In this document: in pieces, positions 18,455 through 26,628 of the stretch
How positions within the stretch are numbered: the stretch's first letter is position 1
How the letters are laid out: each line of letters starts with the position of its first letter
Origin: Ignavibacteriales bacterium
Lineage (GTDB): Bacteria > Bacteroidota > Ignavibacteria > Ignavibacteriales > Ignavibacteriaceae
Direction: 5' to 3'
Assembly: GCA_016709155.1 (NCBI GenBank)
Contig: JADJEI010000013.1
Location: 558,001-622,000, forward strand
Length of the DNA: 64,000 bases
Notes under the pieces: model-generated
The model's database searches: none
The model's input: only the letters and a program-made list of their open reading frames with translations
Told to the model about the DNA's origin: nothing
Translations under genes and position numbers: made by a program

Positions 18455-18483
18455 AAAAAAGCGTCACTAAATTAGGACGCTTT
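18452..18483 (-). terminator. Rho-independent terminator after the outer-membrane protein gene
   Basis: Read on the minus strand: AAGCGTC, a 10-base loop, GACGCTT, then TTTTATTTTT. The stem is 7 bp and perfect, with a U-rich tail. It begins about 24 bases after the stop of the gene at 18507-19943 and its tail runs into the rsgA start region. Confidence 0.8.
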
Positions 18484-18506
18484 ACAATTCTAATCAATCT
18501 AAAAAA

Positions 18507-19943
18507 CTAAAAACGATACGTTGCGGTCATTACCATGTTATCGAGAGTAATTTCCTGAATCGTACGGGAAACATTGTCGCCGTAATTATCTCCAAAGTCA
18601 TTCCACCAACCATGAGCATAACCAATATCAATTCCTAATGTTTCGGCGGCAAGAAAACCCAGACCCGCAGTAATATATTTTTTATCATAATCTGAGTTGT
18701 CATTTTTGAACGCTGAAGATTGAATGAAATAACCTGCTCTTAATCTTAATCCCAAATTAGGGATGGTGTACTCAATTCCAAGATTATAATTGATTACAGC
18801 TTCGAGTTTTTCTTTAATGCTTTTGTTTTGCTCGGAGATATATTGTTCCGTCAATCCGTTTGGATTATCAAATTTCATTTGTGTGTAGTCAATTAATGTT
18901 CCTTCGGCTGAAAAAATTATGCCCGCATATCCAGCCGAAAAACCTGCTGCAAATTCGAAAGGTGTAATGATGTCGTATTCAACCTTATCACTGTATTTTG
19001 TCGGGTCAAGTTCGATAATTTGTCCAGTTCCGAATTCGCTGCTTCCGTTTACAGTAAAATCTTCCTTTATAGAAAATGTTTTCGGAAATTGAATAGTTGC
19101 TCCAAACCGTGCAATATTATTTAGCTGATAAATTAATCCAAGCTTTGCATTCCAGCCAGCGAGCTCCCAGTTTAGCAATCTATTTAAATAAAAAGTTTTG
19201 AAATCAACCGTCTGAGCTTCGCCTGCGGCAGTAGTATCAAAATAGATATCTTTCGTATCATCTTCATAATAATCATTGTTTTGCTCGAATGCACCAGAAA
19301 CAATATTTAGATTTAAACCAACATACAGATTTTGAACAAGCTCAACTGCGCCGGATAAAGTCCAGTAATCAACACTTCCGGAAGAAATAACAGTTCCGCT
19401 TTGATTCAAATCTCCGTGGATTGGAGAGACATTATTTTCATCCGTCAGATAAAGATCATAAGGGACATCTGTGCTTAATAAATTTGTTATCATTGAATTA
19501 TCCGAACTATTGAATCCGTCAAATTGTAGAGCGCCGATTAACGAAGATGTAGTATGGTATGATAATCCGAAAACTAAACTGCCCCGCAAAGTTGGAAAGG
19601 GAAAAACGAAACTGAGTCTGTTGAGATTTGTTGAGCTGTTGGAGTATTCAGAATTGTTCCCGAAAAAAGTAGTATTGTTGTTAAAGTTTGAATAAGCTAA
19701 TCCACCCGAAAACTCAAGTCGTTTTAGTAACCCAAACCCAGCCGGATTGAAAAATGAAGCTGAGCCATCGTCACTTAACCCAATGTAGCTATTGCCCATT
19801 CCTAAAGCACGCGCATTGGCGCCAAGTCCGGAGTAACCCAATCTTAGTGCATCATTAATATTTTGAGCAAATGATTGAATAGATGTTAAAAAAATAATAA
19901 TAAGAATTAGAGTAAATAAATTGACAAATAATTTTTTCATCAC
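18507..19943 (-). CDS. OmpP1/FadL-like outer-membrane beta-barrel protein
   Basis: 478 residues with a clear signal peptide (MMKKLFVNLFTLILIIIFLT then SIQSFAQ). The mature start, LGYSGLGANARALGMGNSYI followed by SDDGSASFFNPAGFG, is the plug/hatch signature shared by FadL-type transporters and PorV/PorQ-like proteins. The C-terminus ends in an aromatic residue (MTATYRF), as expected for barrel insertion by BAM. Function could be uptake of hydrophobic compounds; a T9SS PorV-like role cannot be excluded. Its ATG overlaps the stop of the upstream lipoprotein (ATGA), and a good terminator follows. Confidence 0.8.
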   Translation of the reverse strand: MMKKLFVNLFTLILIIIFLTSIQSFAQNINDALRLGYSGLGANARALGMGNSYIGLSDDGSASFFNPAGFGLLKRLEFSGGLAYSNFNNNTTFFGNNSEYSNSSTNLNRLSFVFPFPTLRGSLVFGLSYHTTSSLIGALQFDGFNSSDNSMITNLLSTDVPYDLYLTDENNVSPIHGDLNQSGTVISSGSVDYWTLSGAVELVQNLYVGLNLNIVSGAFEQNNDYYEDDTKDIYFDTTAAGEAQTVDFKTFYLNRLLNWELAGWNAKLGLIYQLNNIARFGATIQFPKTFSIKEDFTVNGSSEFGTGQIIELDPTKYSDKVEYDIITPFEFAAGFSAGYAGIIFSAEGTLIDYTQMKFDNPNGLTEQYISEQNKSIKEKLEAVINYNLGIEYTIPNLGLRLRAGYFIQSSAFKNDNSDYDKKYITAGLGFLAAETLGIDIGYAHGWWNDFGDNYGDNVSRTIQEITLDNMVMTATYRF

Positions 19944-20437
19944 TTTCGTTTTCCTTCAGAATTTCTGCTGCCGTTGTCATTCCGTATGCTGGTATCATTT
20001 CCGGAATTTTGTGATCTGTTGCTGGAATTTTCAGTTTGTGTGGTTGTTCCCGAATTTGTATTAGTATTGCTCCCAGAATTTGAATTTGATGGTTTTGAGG
20101 GTGGGGGAGTGTCAACAATTGGAGTTCTCCCGGTTTCTGTGTTTCTGCCGTTCCCTGAATTCCTTAATGATTCTATATCATCCGAATTATTTTGTATTTG
20201 TGTTGAATTATCCGGGGAATATCGGAGATCATACCACCATGGGTAGGAATAGTAATATCCATAGCCAAAAAGAAGTGGGTCGCCGTACCCGAATGAATTA
20301 TTTAATTCTGTTACGTTTTCATAATCCGACTCAGACGGCATTTTGTCTTCTGGTGTCCAGAGCACAGTATAACAGCCTGAAATAGAAAGAGCGGTAAATA
20401 AAATTACTAATCTGTTAATAAAATGACGCGCATCCAT
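19940..20437 (-). CDS. Asn/Ser/Thr-rich small lipoprotein, unknown function
   Basis: 165 residues. The signal peptide ends in the lipobox SISGC (Cys at about 22), followed by YTVLWTPEDKMPSE. A Gly/Tyr-rich patch (GYGDPLLFGYGYYYSYPWW) precedes a low-complexity tail dominated by Asn, Ser, Thr and Gly. No domain is recognised. It resembles the next upstream lipoprotein in layout (SGCYT after the signal, aromatic patch, disordered tail), suggesting a related pair. It overlaps the barrel gene by 4 bases and sits 5 bases after the upstream lipoprotein stop, so all three are probably one operon. Confidence 0.75.
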   Translation of the reverse strand: MDARHFINRLVILFTALSISGCYTVLWTPEDKMPSESDYENVTELNNSFGYGDPLLFGYGYYYSYPWWYDLRYSPDNSTQIQNNSDDIESLRNSGNGRNTETGRTPIVDTPPPSKPSNSNSGSNTNTNSGTTTQTENSSNRSQNSGNDTSIRNDNGSRNSEGKRK

Positions 20438-20442
20438 TCAAT

Positions 20443-21606
20443 CTACCTTGTATTCTTTCTTGTATTATTGCCGCTGCTGTTTCCCGATGTACGTGGAGGG
20501 GGTGAATACGTTCTTGTCGGGGGCGAATATGTTTTTGTTGGCGGCGAGTAATTTCTTGTCGGCGGATTATATGATTTAGTAGGAGGCGTATTATTCTTTG
20601 TTGGCGGTTTATAATTATTTTTTGGCGGATTATAATTTTTCGGAGATTGATAAGTCTTTTTTTCGGTGCCGTTTACTTTTGGAGGAATATTTCTGACATC
20701 ATTTTTAATCTTAGGCGTTTGATTGCCCTTACTTCTATCAACTTCTTTTGTATCAGTATTGCCTTTTTTAATTAGCGGATCTCTATTGATAATATTTGGA
20801 TTTTTTGAAATGGTTTTAGGTTCATTAGTTTTTACTTCATTAAAATCCTTTTTAATGGGGCTTTTAGTATTCGTTTGAGTTCTTATTGTTTTTTTAGTCT
20901 CATCAACACGTGCTGATTTTTTATTTGGAATAATATTACTTGTTCCCCTGCTGCTATTATTTGAACTGACGGTTAACACATCCCGATCTTTGTTATTATT
21001 TATCTTCGAGAAATCACCGTCTCTTGAAAGTGTATTTCGCGAGAGTGGATCGCGAGTGGTGTATGAGTTTCGGAGCCCGCTGGAGTTTCTAAGTGAAAAT
21101 CTATTATTATCTCTGTATTTGTAATTTGAAGAATAATTCCCGTAATAGTGAGAATAGTTATTACCATAGGAATAATATGGATATCCATACCAATAATCAT
21201 AATAATAATATGGATAAGGATAATAAACATATGGGGTGTAGCAGTACGGTGAGAAGAAAGGATCCCAACAATATGGATTGTAATAAGGGTAACCATAAGA
21301 AAATCCAATTGAAAATGATGGGTAATAATAACCATAGTATCTATGATAGGATGGATAATCTAAGTCGTAATCATTCTCAAAATATGATTCATCCTCGCCG
21401 GTATAATCACTAAGTGAATCTTCATTGGTGTAATAATCTTCAGAATAATTTGTGTCAGATTCTTCTGTATAGTAAATATCCTCATCAGTTGGCGGGCGAA
21501 CCTGCTTCTGTGAGCCGTCATACATAGCAAACTGAGTATAGCATCCGCTAAAAATTGATCCGGCTGCCAGAAGAATTACTATCTTGTAAAAATTTAACTT
21601 AAACAT
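20443..21606 (-). CDS. Tyr-rich lipoprotein with Pro-Pro-Thr tail repeats, unknown function
   Basis: 387 residues. Signal peptide with lipobox IFSGC (Cys about 22), then an acidic stretch with many Tyr and Asp (residues about 40-85), an extremely Tyr/Pro/Gly-rich block (about 88-155) and a Lys/Asn/Thr-rich disordered region. The last 70 residues hold about seven imperfect copies of a [N/S/T]-Y-x-P-P-[T/K]-[K/R] unit. Composition suggests an extended surface or periplasm-spanning polypeptide rather than an enzyme. The Tyr-rich part might be glycosylated or cross-linked, which is speculation. It heads the three-gene run with the small lipoprotein and the FadL-like barrel. Confidence 0.75.
   Translation of the reverse strand: MFKLNFYKIVILLAAGSIFSGCYTQFAMYDGSQKQVRPPTDEDIYYTEESDTNYSEDYYTNEDSLSDYTGEDESYFENDYDLDYPSYHRYYGYYYPSFSIGFSYGYPYYNPYCWDPFFSPYCYTPYVYYPYPYYYYDYWYGYPYYSYGNNYSHYYGNYSSNYKYRDNNRFSLRNSSGLRNSYTTRDPLSRNTLSRDGDFSKINNNKDRDVLTVSSNNSSRGTSNIIPNKKSARVDETKKTIRTQTNTKSPIKKDFNEVKTNEPKTISKNPNIINRDPLIKKGNTDTKEVDRSKGNQTPKIKNDVRNIPPKVNGTEKKTYQSPKNYNPPKNNYKPPTKNNTPPTKSYNPPTRNYSPPTKTYSPPTRTYSPPPRTSGNSSGNNTRKNTR
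20480..20650 (-). repeat. Imperfect tandem repeats coding NYxPPTK-type units
   Basis: About seven copies of a roughly 21-24 base unit, recognisable on the plus strand by repeated GTTGGCGG/GTCGGCGG cores. They code for the Pro-Pro-Thr tail of the Tyr-rich lipoprotein and are a natural site for repeat-number variation. Confidence 0.6.
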
Positions 21607-21756
21607 CTCAAATCTCCTTTTAAATTCACTGTAACATCATCAAAATCCGAGCCTTATAAAAGTGAAAAATTTATTCCAATTATTTCTTAAATCATCAAAT
21701 GTTAGTATGCTCTGTATATTTTTCTGAACCAATGCGTACACTATTTAATACAAGGA

Positions 21757-22530
21757 TTAAAATATGCTTTTTATGTATTCAATTCTAAGAGAACGATCTG
21801 CAGTGCTCGGGCTCCATTTTTTATTATTTAAAAGATCCCGCAAATCCATACCTAAGGTAAAACCGTCGCCAACCGATAATCGAAATCCGACATTCAAATA
21901 ACCGCTCCCATTGCCATATATTTGTGTAGTGTTATCATTGAATGCGAAATCATATTCTCCAATAACAGAAAACATAGAGCCAACGGTCTTTTCAAAACCT
22001 ACTTGCAAGTTTGTGAAGTTATCGCCATCCAATGTTTCAAGAGAGTAATTGATTGTGCCATGTAAGCTGAGATATCCGAGGAAATCAAAATTTTTACTTG
22101 CTGCTCCAAAAAATCCAGGCGACTTAATTGCATATCGCTTGTCTTCATCGAAATAAATTCCCTTACCCTGCGAATCGAAACCCAAAGTTAAGGCTGGTAA
22201 TGCAACCGATTCATCAATCAATCGTACTCTTAAATTTACAGATGGAATTTTGTACCAATCGGGGGAGCCAGCACCAATAATATTAGCCCCTCCATAGGAG
22301 ATGCCAAAACTAACATTATCAAAAACTCCGACTTCGAGTATTCCGATGACAACTCCTGCAGGAAGAATATTTGTGGTAACTCCAACAAATCCTTTTTCCA
22401 AAATGCCTGCTGTCGGCATGTCAACCAAGTTTCTGTATTCGTATTTGGCTGTTTCGCCCGATGTGCCTTGCGCAATTAAACTGCTGCAAGCCACGCTAAG
22501 CAGTATCAAAGAAGTAATAATATTTTTCAT
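21757..22530 (-). CDS. Putative outer-membrane beta-barrel protein
   Basis: 257 residues with an N-terminal signal peptide (MKNIITSLILLSVACSSLIAQ). The mature protein alternates short polar and aromatic strands with Gly-rich turns (VSFGISYGGANIIG, SGYLNVGFRLSVGDG) and ends in an aromatic residue (IEYIKSIF), the pattern of a small outer-membrane barrel of about 10-12 strands. The segment MPTAGILEKGFVGV resembles proteins annotated as YjbH-like or conserved barrels, but I cannot assign a function. It is separated from its neighbours by 76 and 150 bases, so it may be transcribed alone. Confidence 0.65.
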   Translation of the reverse strand: MKNIITSLILLSVACSSLIAQGTSGETAKYEYRNLVDMPTAGILEKGFVGVTTNILPAGVVIGILEVGVFDNVSFGISYGGANIIGAGSPDWYKIPSVNLRVRLIDESVALPALTLGFDSQGKGIYFDEDKRYAIKSPGFFGAASKNFDFLGYLSLHGTINYSLETLDGDNFTNLQVGFEKTVGSMFSVIGEYDFAFNDNTTQIYGNGSGYLNVGFRLSVGDGFTLGMDLRDLLNNKKWSPSTADRSLRIEYIKSIF

Positions 22531-22606
22531 AGTTCCTCGATGAAATCTTTTAATTTTTTCTGATTAAAAATAGTAATAAAAATTTACTTTGTTCGCTACT
22601 TAATTA

Positions 22607-22987
22607 TTAAGCAAACGGAACTTGAATGGGAATTTCGATGATCGCAGGTAATAATGAATATTGACTTGTTGCACGAATTGTCACAATACCCGATTTGCTT
22701 AACGCTTTGATTTTGAGTTCACCTTTCGAAACATCTTTATAAATAATTTCTACCAAATCTTGTCCTTCTATTATTTCATACTCAGCTCTGATGGTTCTGA
22801 AGGTGATTTCATATCCCATGGCGTTTATCCCAACAGCTTTTATTTCTGCAGTTGAATTGCAAAATATTATCTGATTCGAAATTTGATATTTGATCTCATA
22901 AATAGAATAGACATAGTTGTAAAAGAACAAAGCACTTAGGATAATTAAAAATAAAACCAAATAATAAATGATACTTCTCCTATTCAT
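22607..22987 (-). CDS. Small single-pass membrane protein, unknown
   Basis: 126 residues from ATG 22987 (MNRRSIIYYLVLFLIILSAL). That ATG overlaps the TGA of the preceding ATP-grasp gene (ATGA), which is why I prefer it to an ATG 13 codons upstream. One N-terminal transmembrane helix is followed by an extracytoplasmic domain of about 95 residues rich in beta-strand patterns (IKAVGINAMGYEITF, GELKIKALSKSGIVTIRA), reminiscent of an Ig-like or bacterial Big-like fold. No motif identifies the role. The overlap suggests it is co-produced with the ATP-grasp ligase and may present or process its product at the membrane. Confidence 0.65.
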   Translation of the reverse strand: MNRRSIIYYLVLFLIILSALFFYNYVYSIYEIKYQISNQIIFCNSTAEIKAVGINAMGYEITFRTIRAEYEIIEGQDLVEIIYKDVSKGELKIKALSKSGIVTIRATSQYSLLPAIIEIPIQVPFA

Positions 22988-23889
22988 TTTAAATTTTGAG
23001 AATGAAGAATAGTGTCTCTTAAACATTCAATAATTGCGGCAACTATTTCGTCGGGTACGCCGTCGAAATGTTTTGATTTAAGGCGCATGTCGCATTGGTC
23101 ATTTACATAATCAATAACCACGTATCTGTCATTTTGTGTAAGAACAATTTCTGTAGAAAAGAAATCCAAACCGGTTAACACGGCAATTTTTTTTGTTATT
23201 TGTAAAAGTTTTTTATAAAGCTTCGTGTCAAAAAACTCGAATGGCAGATAGATGTGTGTTAAATCATCCCACCAGACAGGAATTGGTTTTCCAAAAGCAA
23301 AAAAGCAGCGAAACCATGCTCTCTTTTTATCAATTAATAACGGGTAAATTTTTTCTTGTAATAAATATTTATCGTTAGAATAAACTACTCGCTCTTCAAG
23401 AACTTCTTTTAAAGATTCAGCTCCGGTAACAACTCCGATACCACCGCCCGTGTTGTTGCATGGTTTGATTATAAATGGTCTTCCTAAAATTTTTAGTTCA
23501 TCAACAGATAAATAAATATCTTCAATTTGACTATGGGGGGGAATTATAATTGAATGCGGGACGTGCAGCCCGGCGGTAATAAATTCAAGGTGCATGCTTG
23601 CCTTATCAATTGCATGTTGAACTTTTTTGTACGGATTGAATATCTTAATTTTTCTTCGCGTCAGGATTTTTGCAAGCTCCGAAAATCTTTCATCCACATC
23701 CGATGCACGATCGAGATAAAAATCAAAATTTATTTTTTTAGATTTTACATCGGCAGTTACATCTTTTATGTTGTAATCAGTCACTCTGTACGTTGTAATA
23801 TTTGAAGCATGCAAAATCTCTTCAATAAGATTAACAAAGTCTTCGTCATATTCCCAAACGAATGCTATTCCAAGTATGTAATTAGACAT
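22984..23889 (-). CDS. RimK-like ATP-grasp protein (second copy type)
   Basis: 301 residues. The pre-ATP-grasp domain (LGIAFVWEYDEDFVNLIEEI) is followed by FYLDRASDVDERFSELAK, a string seen in RimK/PylC-like proteins. ATP-grasp elements are FIIKPCNNTGGGIGVV (Lys plus triple glycine), YLLQEKIYP, and VVIDYVNDQCDM in place of the usual E-x-N metal site. It is distinct from the ligase at 7595 but comparable in length and layout. Substrate is unknown; peptide tagging or amide-bond formation on a small molecule fits the family. It has its own divergent promoter region and is translationally coupled to a small membrane protein. Confidence 0.75.
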   Translation of the reverse strand: MSNYILGIAFVWEYDEDFVNLIEEILHASNITTYRVTDYNIKDVTADVKSKKINFDFYLDRASDVDERFSELAKILTRRKIKIFNPYKKVQHAIDKASMHLEFITAGLHVPHSIIIPPHSQIEDIYLSVDELKILGRPFIIKPCNNTGGGIGVVTGAESLKEVLEERVVYSNDKYLLQEKIYPLLIDKKRAWFRCFFAFGKPIPVWWDDLTHIYLPFEFFDTKLYKKLLQITKKIAVLTGLDFFSTEIVLTQNDRYVVIDYVNDQCDMRLKSKHFDGVPDEIVAAIIECLRDTILHSQNLK

Positions 23890-23907
23890 TTCTTATTAAA
23901 CTTTTTA

Positions 23908-23938
23908 CAAAGATATTGTTTGCTATATTTGCAAACAA
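23908..23938. promoter_or_regulatory. Divergent promoter region with 8-bp palindrome
   Basis: TTGTTTGC-N7-GCAAACAA (23916-23938) is a perfect 8-bp inverted repeat. Its spacer overlaps TATATTTG (23924-23931), a TAnnTTTG-type -7 box for the plus-strand TPR gene. On the minus strand TATCTTTG (23915-23908) is a -7 box for the ATP-grasp gene, with CTTG (23939-23936) 20 bases upstream. A repressor bound at the palindrome could block both promoters. Confidence 0.45.
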
Positions 23939-23950
23939 GGATTATAAAAT

Positions 23951-25846
23951 CTGAACTATAAAAAATTTCTAATAAAATTCTTAATTGTAATATTGAAGCC
24001 TATTCTATTATCACAAAAAAATGTTTTAGCTGCTTTGGTTTTCATTTTAGCTTTGGTATTTGCTAATTGTTCAACCTCGCAAAAGTCAATAACTAAAAGT
24101 CACAGCACTGAGGCTGATTCGAATAATCACACAGATGAAAAGTTAAATTATCCCGATAAAAAACTTGCACTAAATTTATTCATCACCGGTGCAGCGGCTG
24201 AAGTGAAGGGGGATTATCCAACCGCAATTATAAATTATCAGCAGGCGTTAAACCGTGATTCGTCAGCAGGAATTTATTATGCACTTGGCAAAGCATATTA
24301 TGTTACCCGAAAACTGGATCTTGCATTAATAAATTTATTAAACGCAATAAAAAAAGATCCCGAACAAAAGGATTTTAAAAATCTTTTAGTTGACGTTTAT
24401 ATCTCCGCAAATCAAAATGATTCTGCGGCAGCAATTTTAAATGAAATGATATTGAATGATTCAACAGACCCCGCCCCTTATTACAGACTTGCTGTGATTT
24501 ATGAAGATTCCAAACCGCTTTCTGCAATTGAAATTTATAACAAGCTCACTGATTTGATCGGACCACAATGGAATGTGTTACTTCGGGTTTCAGAATTATA
24601 TGTAAACCTTGAAAAATATGGTCTCGCTGCCGAATCAATCGAAAAGCTGCTCACAATTGATCCTTCAAATGTATCTATTCAAAAAATCCTTGCTGATTAT
24701 TATCAACGCGATAAAAATTATCAGGCATCAGAAAGTATCCTTAATGATATTCTTGAATCCACCCCCAACGATCTTGAAGCAAGAGAGAAAAAAGCAATTT
24801 TATTAATTGAACAGAACAAATGGATCGAAGCAGGAGAACAATATCAATATATTTCGAACCAGCCCGATATTCCGCTTGATGCAAAGTTAAACATCGGAGC
24901 TAATTTTTTTGCTAAATCTCTCAAAGACACTTCATTAAATTCTTTTACCAAATCATTTTTTGAATCTATTGATAAAGATACATCTGACTGGCAGATAAAA
25001 ATGTATCTCGGTGCAATCGCACTAAATGAAAAAAATGATTCTTCTGCAATTGATTATTTTAAGCAAACCACTGAACTGGCAAGCTGGAATTCGCAGGGAT
25101 GGGTAAGACTCGGCGGGTTATATTATGACAATGCAAAATATTCAGAAGCTGAAAAAGTAATGAATGAAGCTATAGAAAATTTTCCACAGGATTATGCTGT
25201 GAATTTTATTCTTGGACTTTCACTTGCGCAAAACAATAAGCAGCAGGAAGCAAAAGTTTATCTCAAAAAATCTGTCGATCTAAATCCTCGCGATGTAAAT
25301 ACGCTCTCTGCATACGCATATACATTAAGTCAATTAAAAGAAAATGAAAGTGCAGTCGAATATCTTAATCGGGCAATAATTTTGGCTCCAACCGATGTTA
25401 ATCTGCTTGGTACGCTTGGATTAATTTACAATTCGATGGGAAAGTTAACAGAGTCCGACAGCATTTACGAAAGGGCTTTGCAGATTGATTCCGCCAATGC
25501 TTTAGTCAATAATAATTATGCTTACTCACTTTCAGAACGAGATCTTCAGCTCGAGCGGGCATTGTCAATGGTGAAAATAGCAGTTGAAAAAGAACCGGAA
25601 AATTCATCTTATCTCGATACAATCGGGTGGGTGTATTTCAAACTTGGAAATTATGAAGAAGCAAAAAAATATCTCGAAAAAGGATTGACTGTCAGCGGCG
25701 ACCGGGCAGTAATTCTTGATCATCTTGGCGATGTATTATTTAAATTAGGGCTAAAAGAGGAAGCTATCAGTAATTGGGAGAAGGCTCATTCTATTGATCC
25801 GAATAATGAAAATCTAAAAAAGAAAATTGAGAAAGGTGAACTTTGA
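23951..25846 (+). CDS. TPR-repeat lipoprotein
   Basis: About 617 residues from the TTG at 23993. The same frame stays open back to a CTG at 23951 that, unlike the TTG, has an AAGG ribosome site 10 bases upstream, so the start is uncertain and I give the longer span. A signal sequence ending LALVFANC indicates a lipoprotein. The rest is roughly a dozen or more tetratricopeptide repeats (IYYALGKAYYVTRKLDLAL; SSYLDTIGWVYFKLGNYEEA; VILDHLGDVLFKLGLKEEAI), a scaffold for protein-protein contacts. Its TGA overlaps the next start (TTGA). The gene order TPR, DUF4292-like, EnvC/M23 recurs in Bacteroidetes and points to a cell-envelope complex. Confidence 0.85.
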   Translation: MNYKKFLIKFLIVILKPILLSQKNVLAALVFILALVFANCSTSQKSITKSHSTEADSNNHTDEKLNYPDKKLALNLFITGAAAEVKGDYPTAIINYQQALNRDSSAGIYYALGKAYYVTRKLDLALINLLNAIKKDPEQKDFKNLLVDVYISANQNDSAAAILNEMILNDSTDPAPYYRLAVIYEDSKPLSAIEIYNKLTDLIGPQWNVLLRVSELYVNLEKYGLAAESIEKLLTIDPSNVSIQKILADYYQRDKNYQASESILNDILESTPNDLEAREKKAILLIEQNKWIEAGEQYQYISNQPDIPLDAKLNIGANFFAKSLKDTSLNSFTKSFFESIDKDTSDWQIKMYLGAIALNEKNDSSAIDYFKQTTELASWNSQGWVRLGGLYYDNAKYSEAEKVMNEAIENFPQDYAVNFILGLSLAQNNKQQEAKVYLKKSVDLNPRDVNTLSAYAYTLSQLKENESAVEYLNRAIILAPTDVNLLGTLGLIYNSMGKLTESDSIYERALQIDSANALVNNNYAYSLSERDLQLERALSMVKIAVEKEPENSSYLDTIGWVYFKLGNYEEAKKYLEKGLTVSGDRAVILDHLGDVLFKLGLKEEAISNWEKAHSIDPNNENLKKKIEKGEL

Positions 25847-26628
25847 GGTTAAGATTATTTTCACTTGTGGTTTTGTTTTTACTACCTTTAATAATAAATG
25901 GATGTGTGCCGTCCAAGCCCACCGAACAATTGGAAATCCTGCCTTCCGAAAGACTGATAAACAAACTTGAAGTAAACCGAAGAAGGATTAAAAATTTTGA
26001 AGGGTATGGCACGCTTTCAGTAAAGTCCCCTCAGTTTGATAACAGCGCTAATTTCAGGATCGTGATTGTTAAACCGGATTCTATTTATCTCACTATTTAT
26101 GGACCATTTGGATTGGAGCTTGCTCAGTCAGTTGTTACGGGTGAGAATTTTATTTTTTACGATCAATTAAATAACTCGGCTTATAAAGGTAAGGTGGGTG
26201 ATGATGTTCTAAAAGAGATTTTTAAAATCAATTTATCGTTCAGGCAATTGCTTGACGCTTTTGTTGGATCGGTTGATTTAACTCCAAAGCTTTACCGAAG
26301 TCCTGATAATTTTGAAGTAATTTATGACGAATACATGCTCACATATATTGATTCACTGACTAATAACAAAGACAAATACACGATTGATGTTCGAGAATTG
26401 GGTATCAAAAACTTTACGATCACTAATAAAGTAGATGAAGTATTACTCGATAGTAAGTATTCGAAATTTCAGATTGTTGAATCGGTAGCCGTTCCAAACC
26501 GGATCGAAATGATCAATTACAAAGATGATCAGTCAGTAACCATCGAGTACAAAACAATTTCAGTTAATAAGAAAAATTTATTTGTTGATTTTGTTCTGCC
26601 TTCAGACGCAAGTATAATTGAATGGTAA
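25843..26628 (+). CDS. DUF4292-like outer-membrane lipoprotein (LolB-like fold)
   Basis: 261 residues from a TTG that overlaps the TPR gene's stop. Signal peptide with lipobox IINGC. The mature part begins LINKLEVNRRRIKNFEGYGT, typical of the DUF4292 group and of LolA/LolB-like half-barrels, followed by SIYLTIYGPFGLELAQSVVT. LolB-type folds bind lipid or lipoprotein acyl chains, so a role in lipoprotein or envelope-lipid handling is possible, but this is inferred from fold resemblance. The 3' end overlaps the EnvC-like gene by 7 bases, so the three genes form a coupled operon. Confidence 0.75.
   Translation: MRLRLFSLVVLFLLPLIINGCVPSKPTEQLEILPSERLINKLEVNRRRIKNFEGYGTLSVKSPQFDNSANFRIVIVKPDSIYLTIYGPFGLELAQSVVTGENFIFYDQLNNSAYKGKVGDDVLKEIFKINLSFRQLLDAFVGSVDLTPKLYRSPDNFEVIYDEYMLTYIDSLTNNKDKYTIDVRELGIKNFTITNKVDEVLLDSKYSKFQIVESVAVPNRIEMINYKDDQSVTIEYKTISVNKKNLFVDFVLPSDASIIEW

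Noticed and set aside
21000..21413. His/Ile-rich and Asn-rich frames in and opposite the Tyr-rich lipoprotein
   Set aside because: They are frame shadows of the TAT/TAC-rich codons of the real gene.
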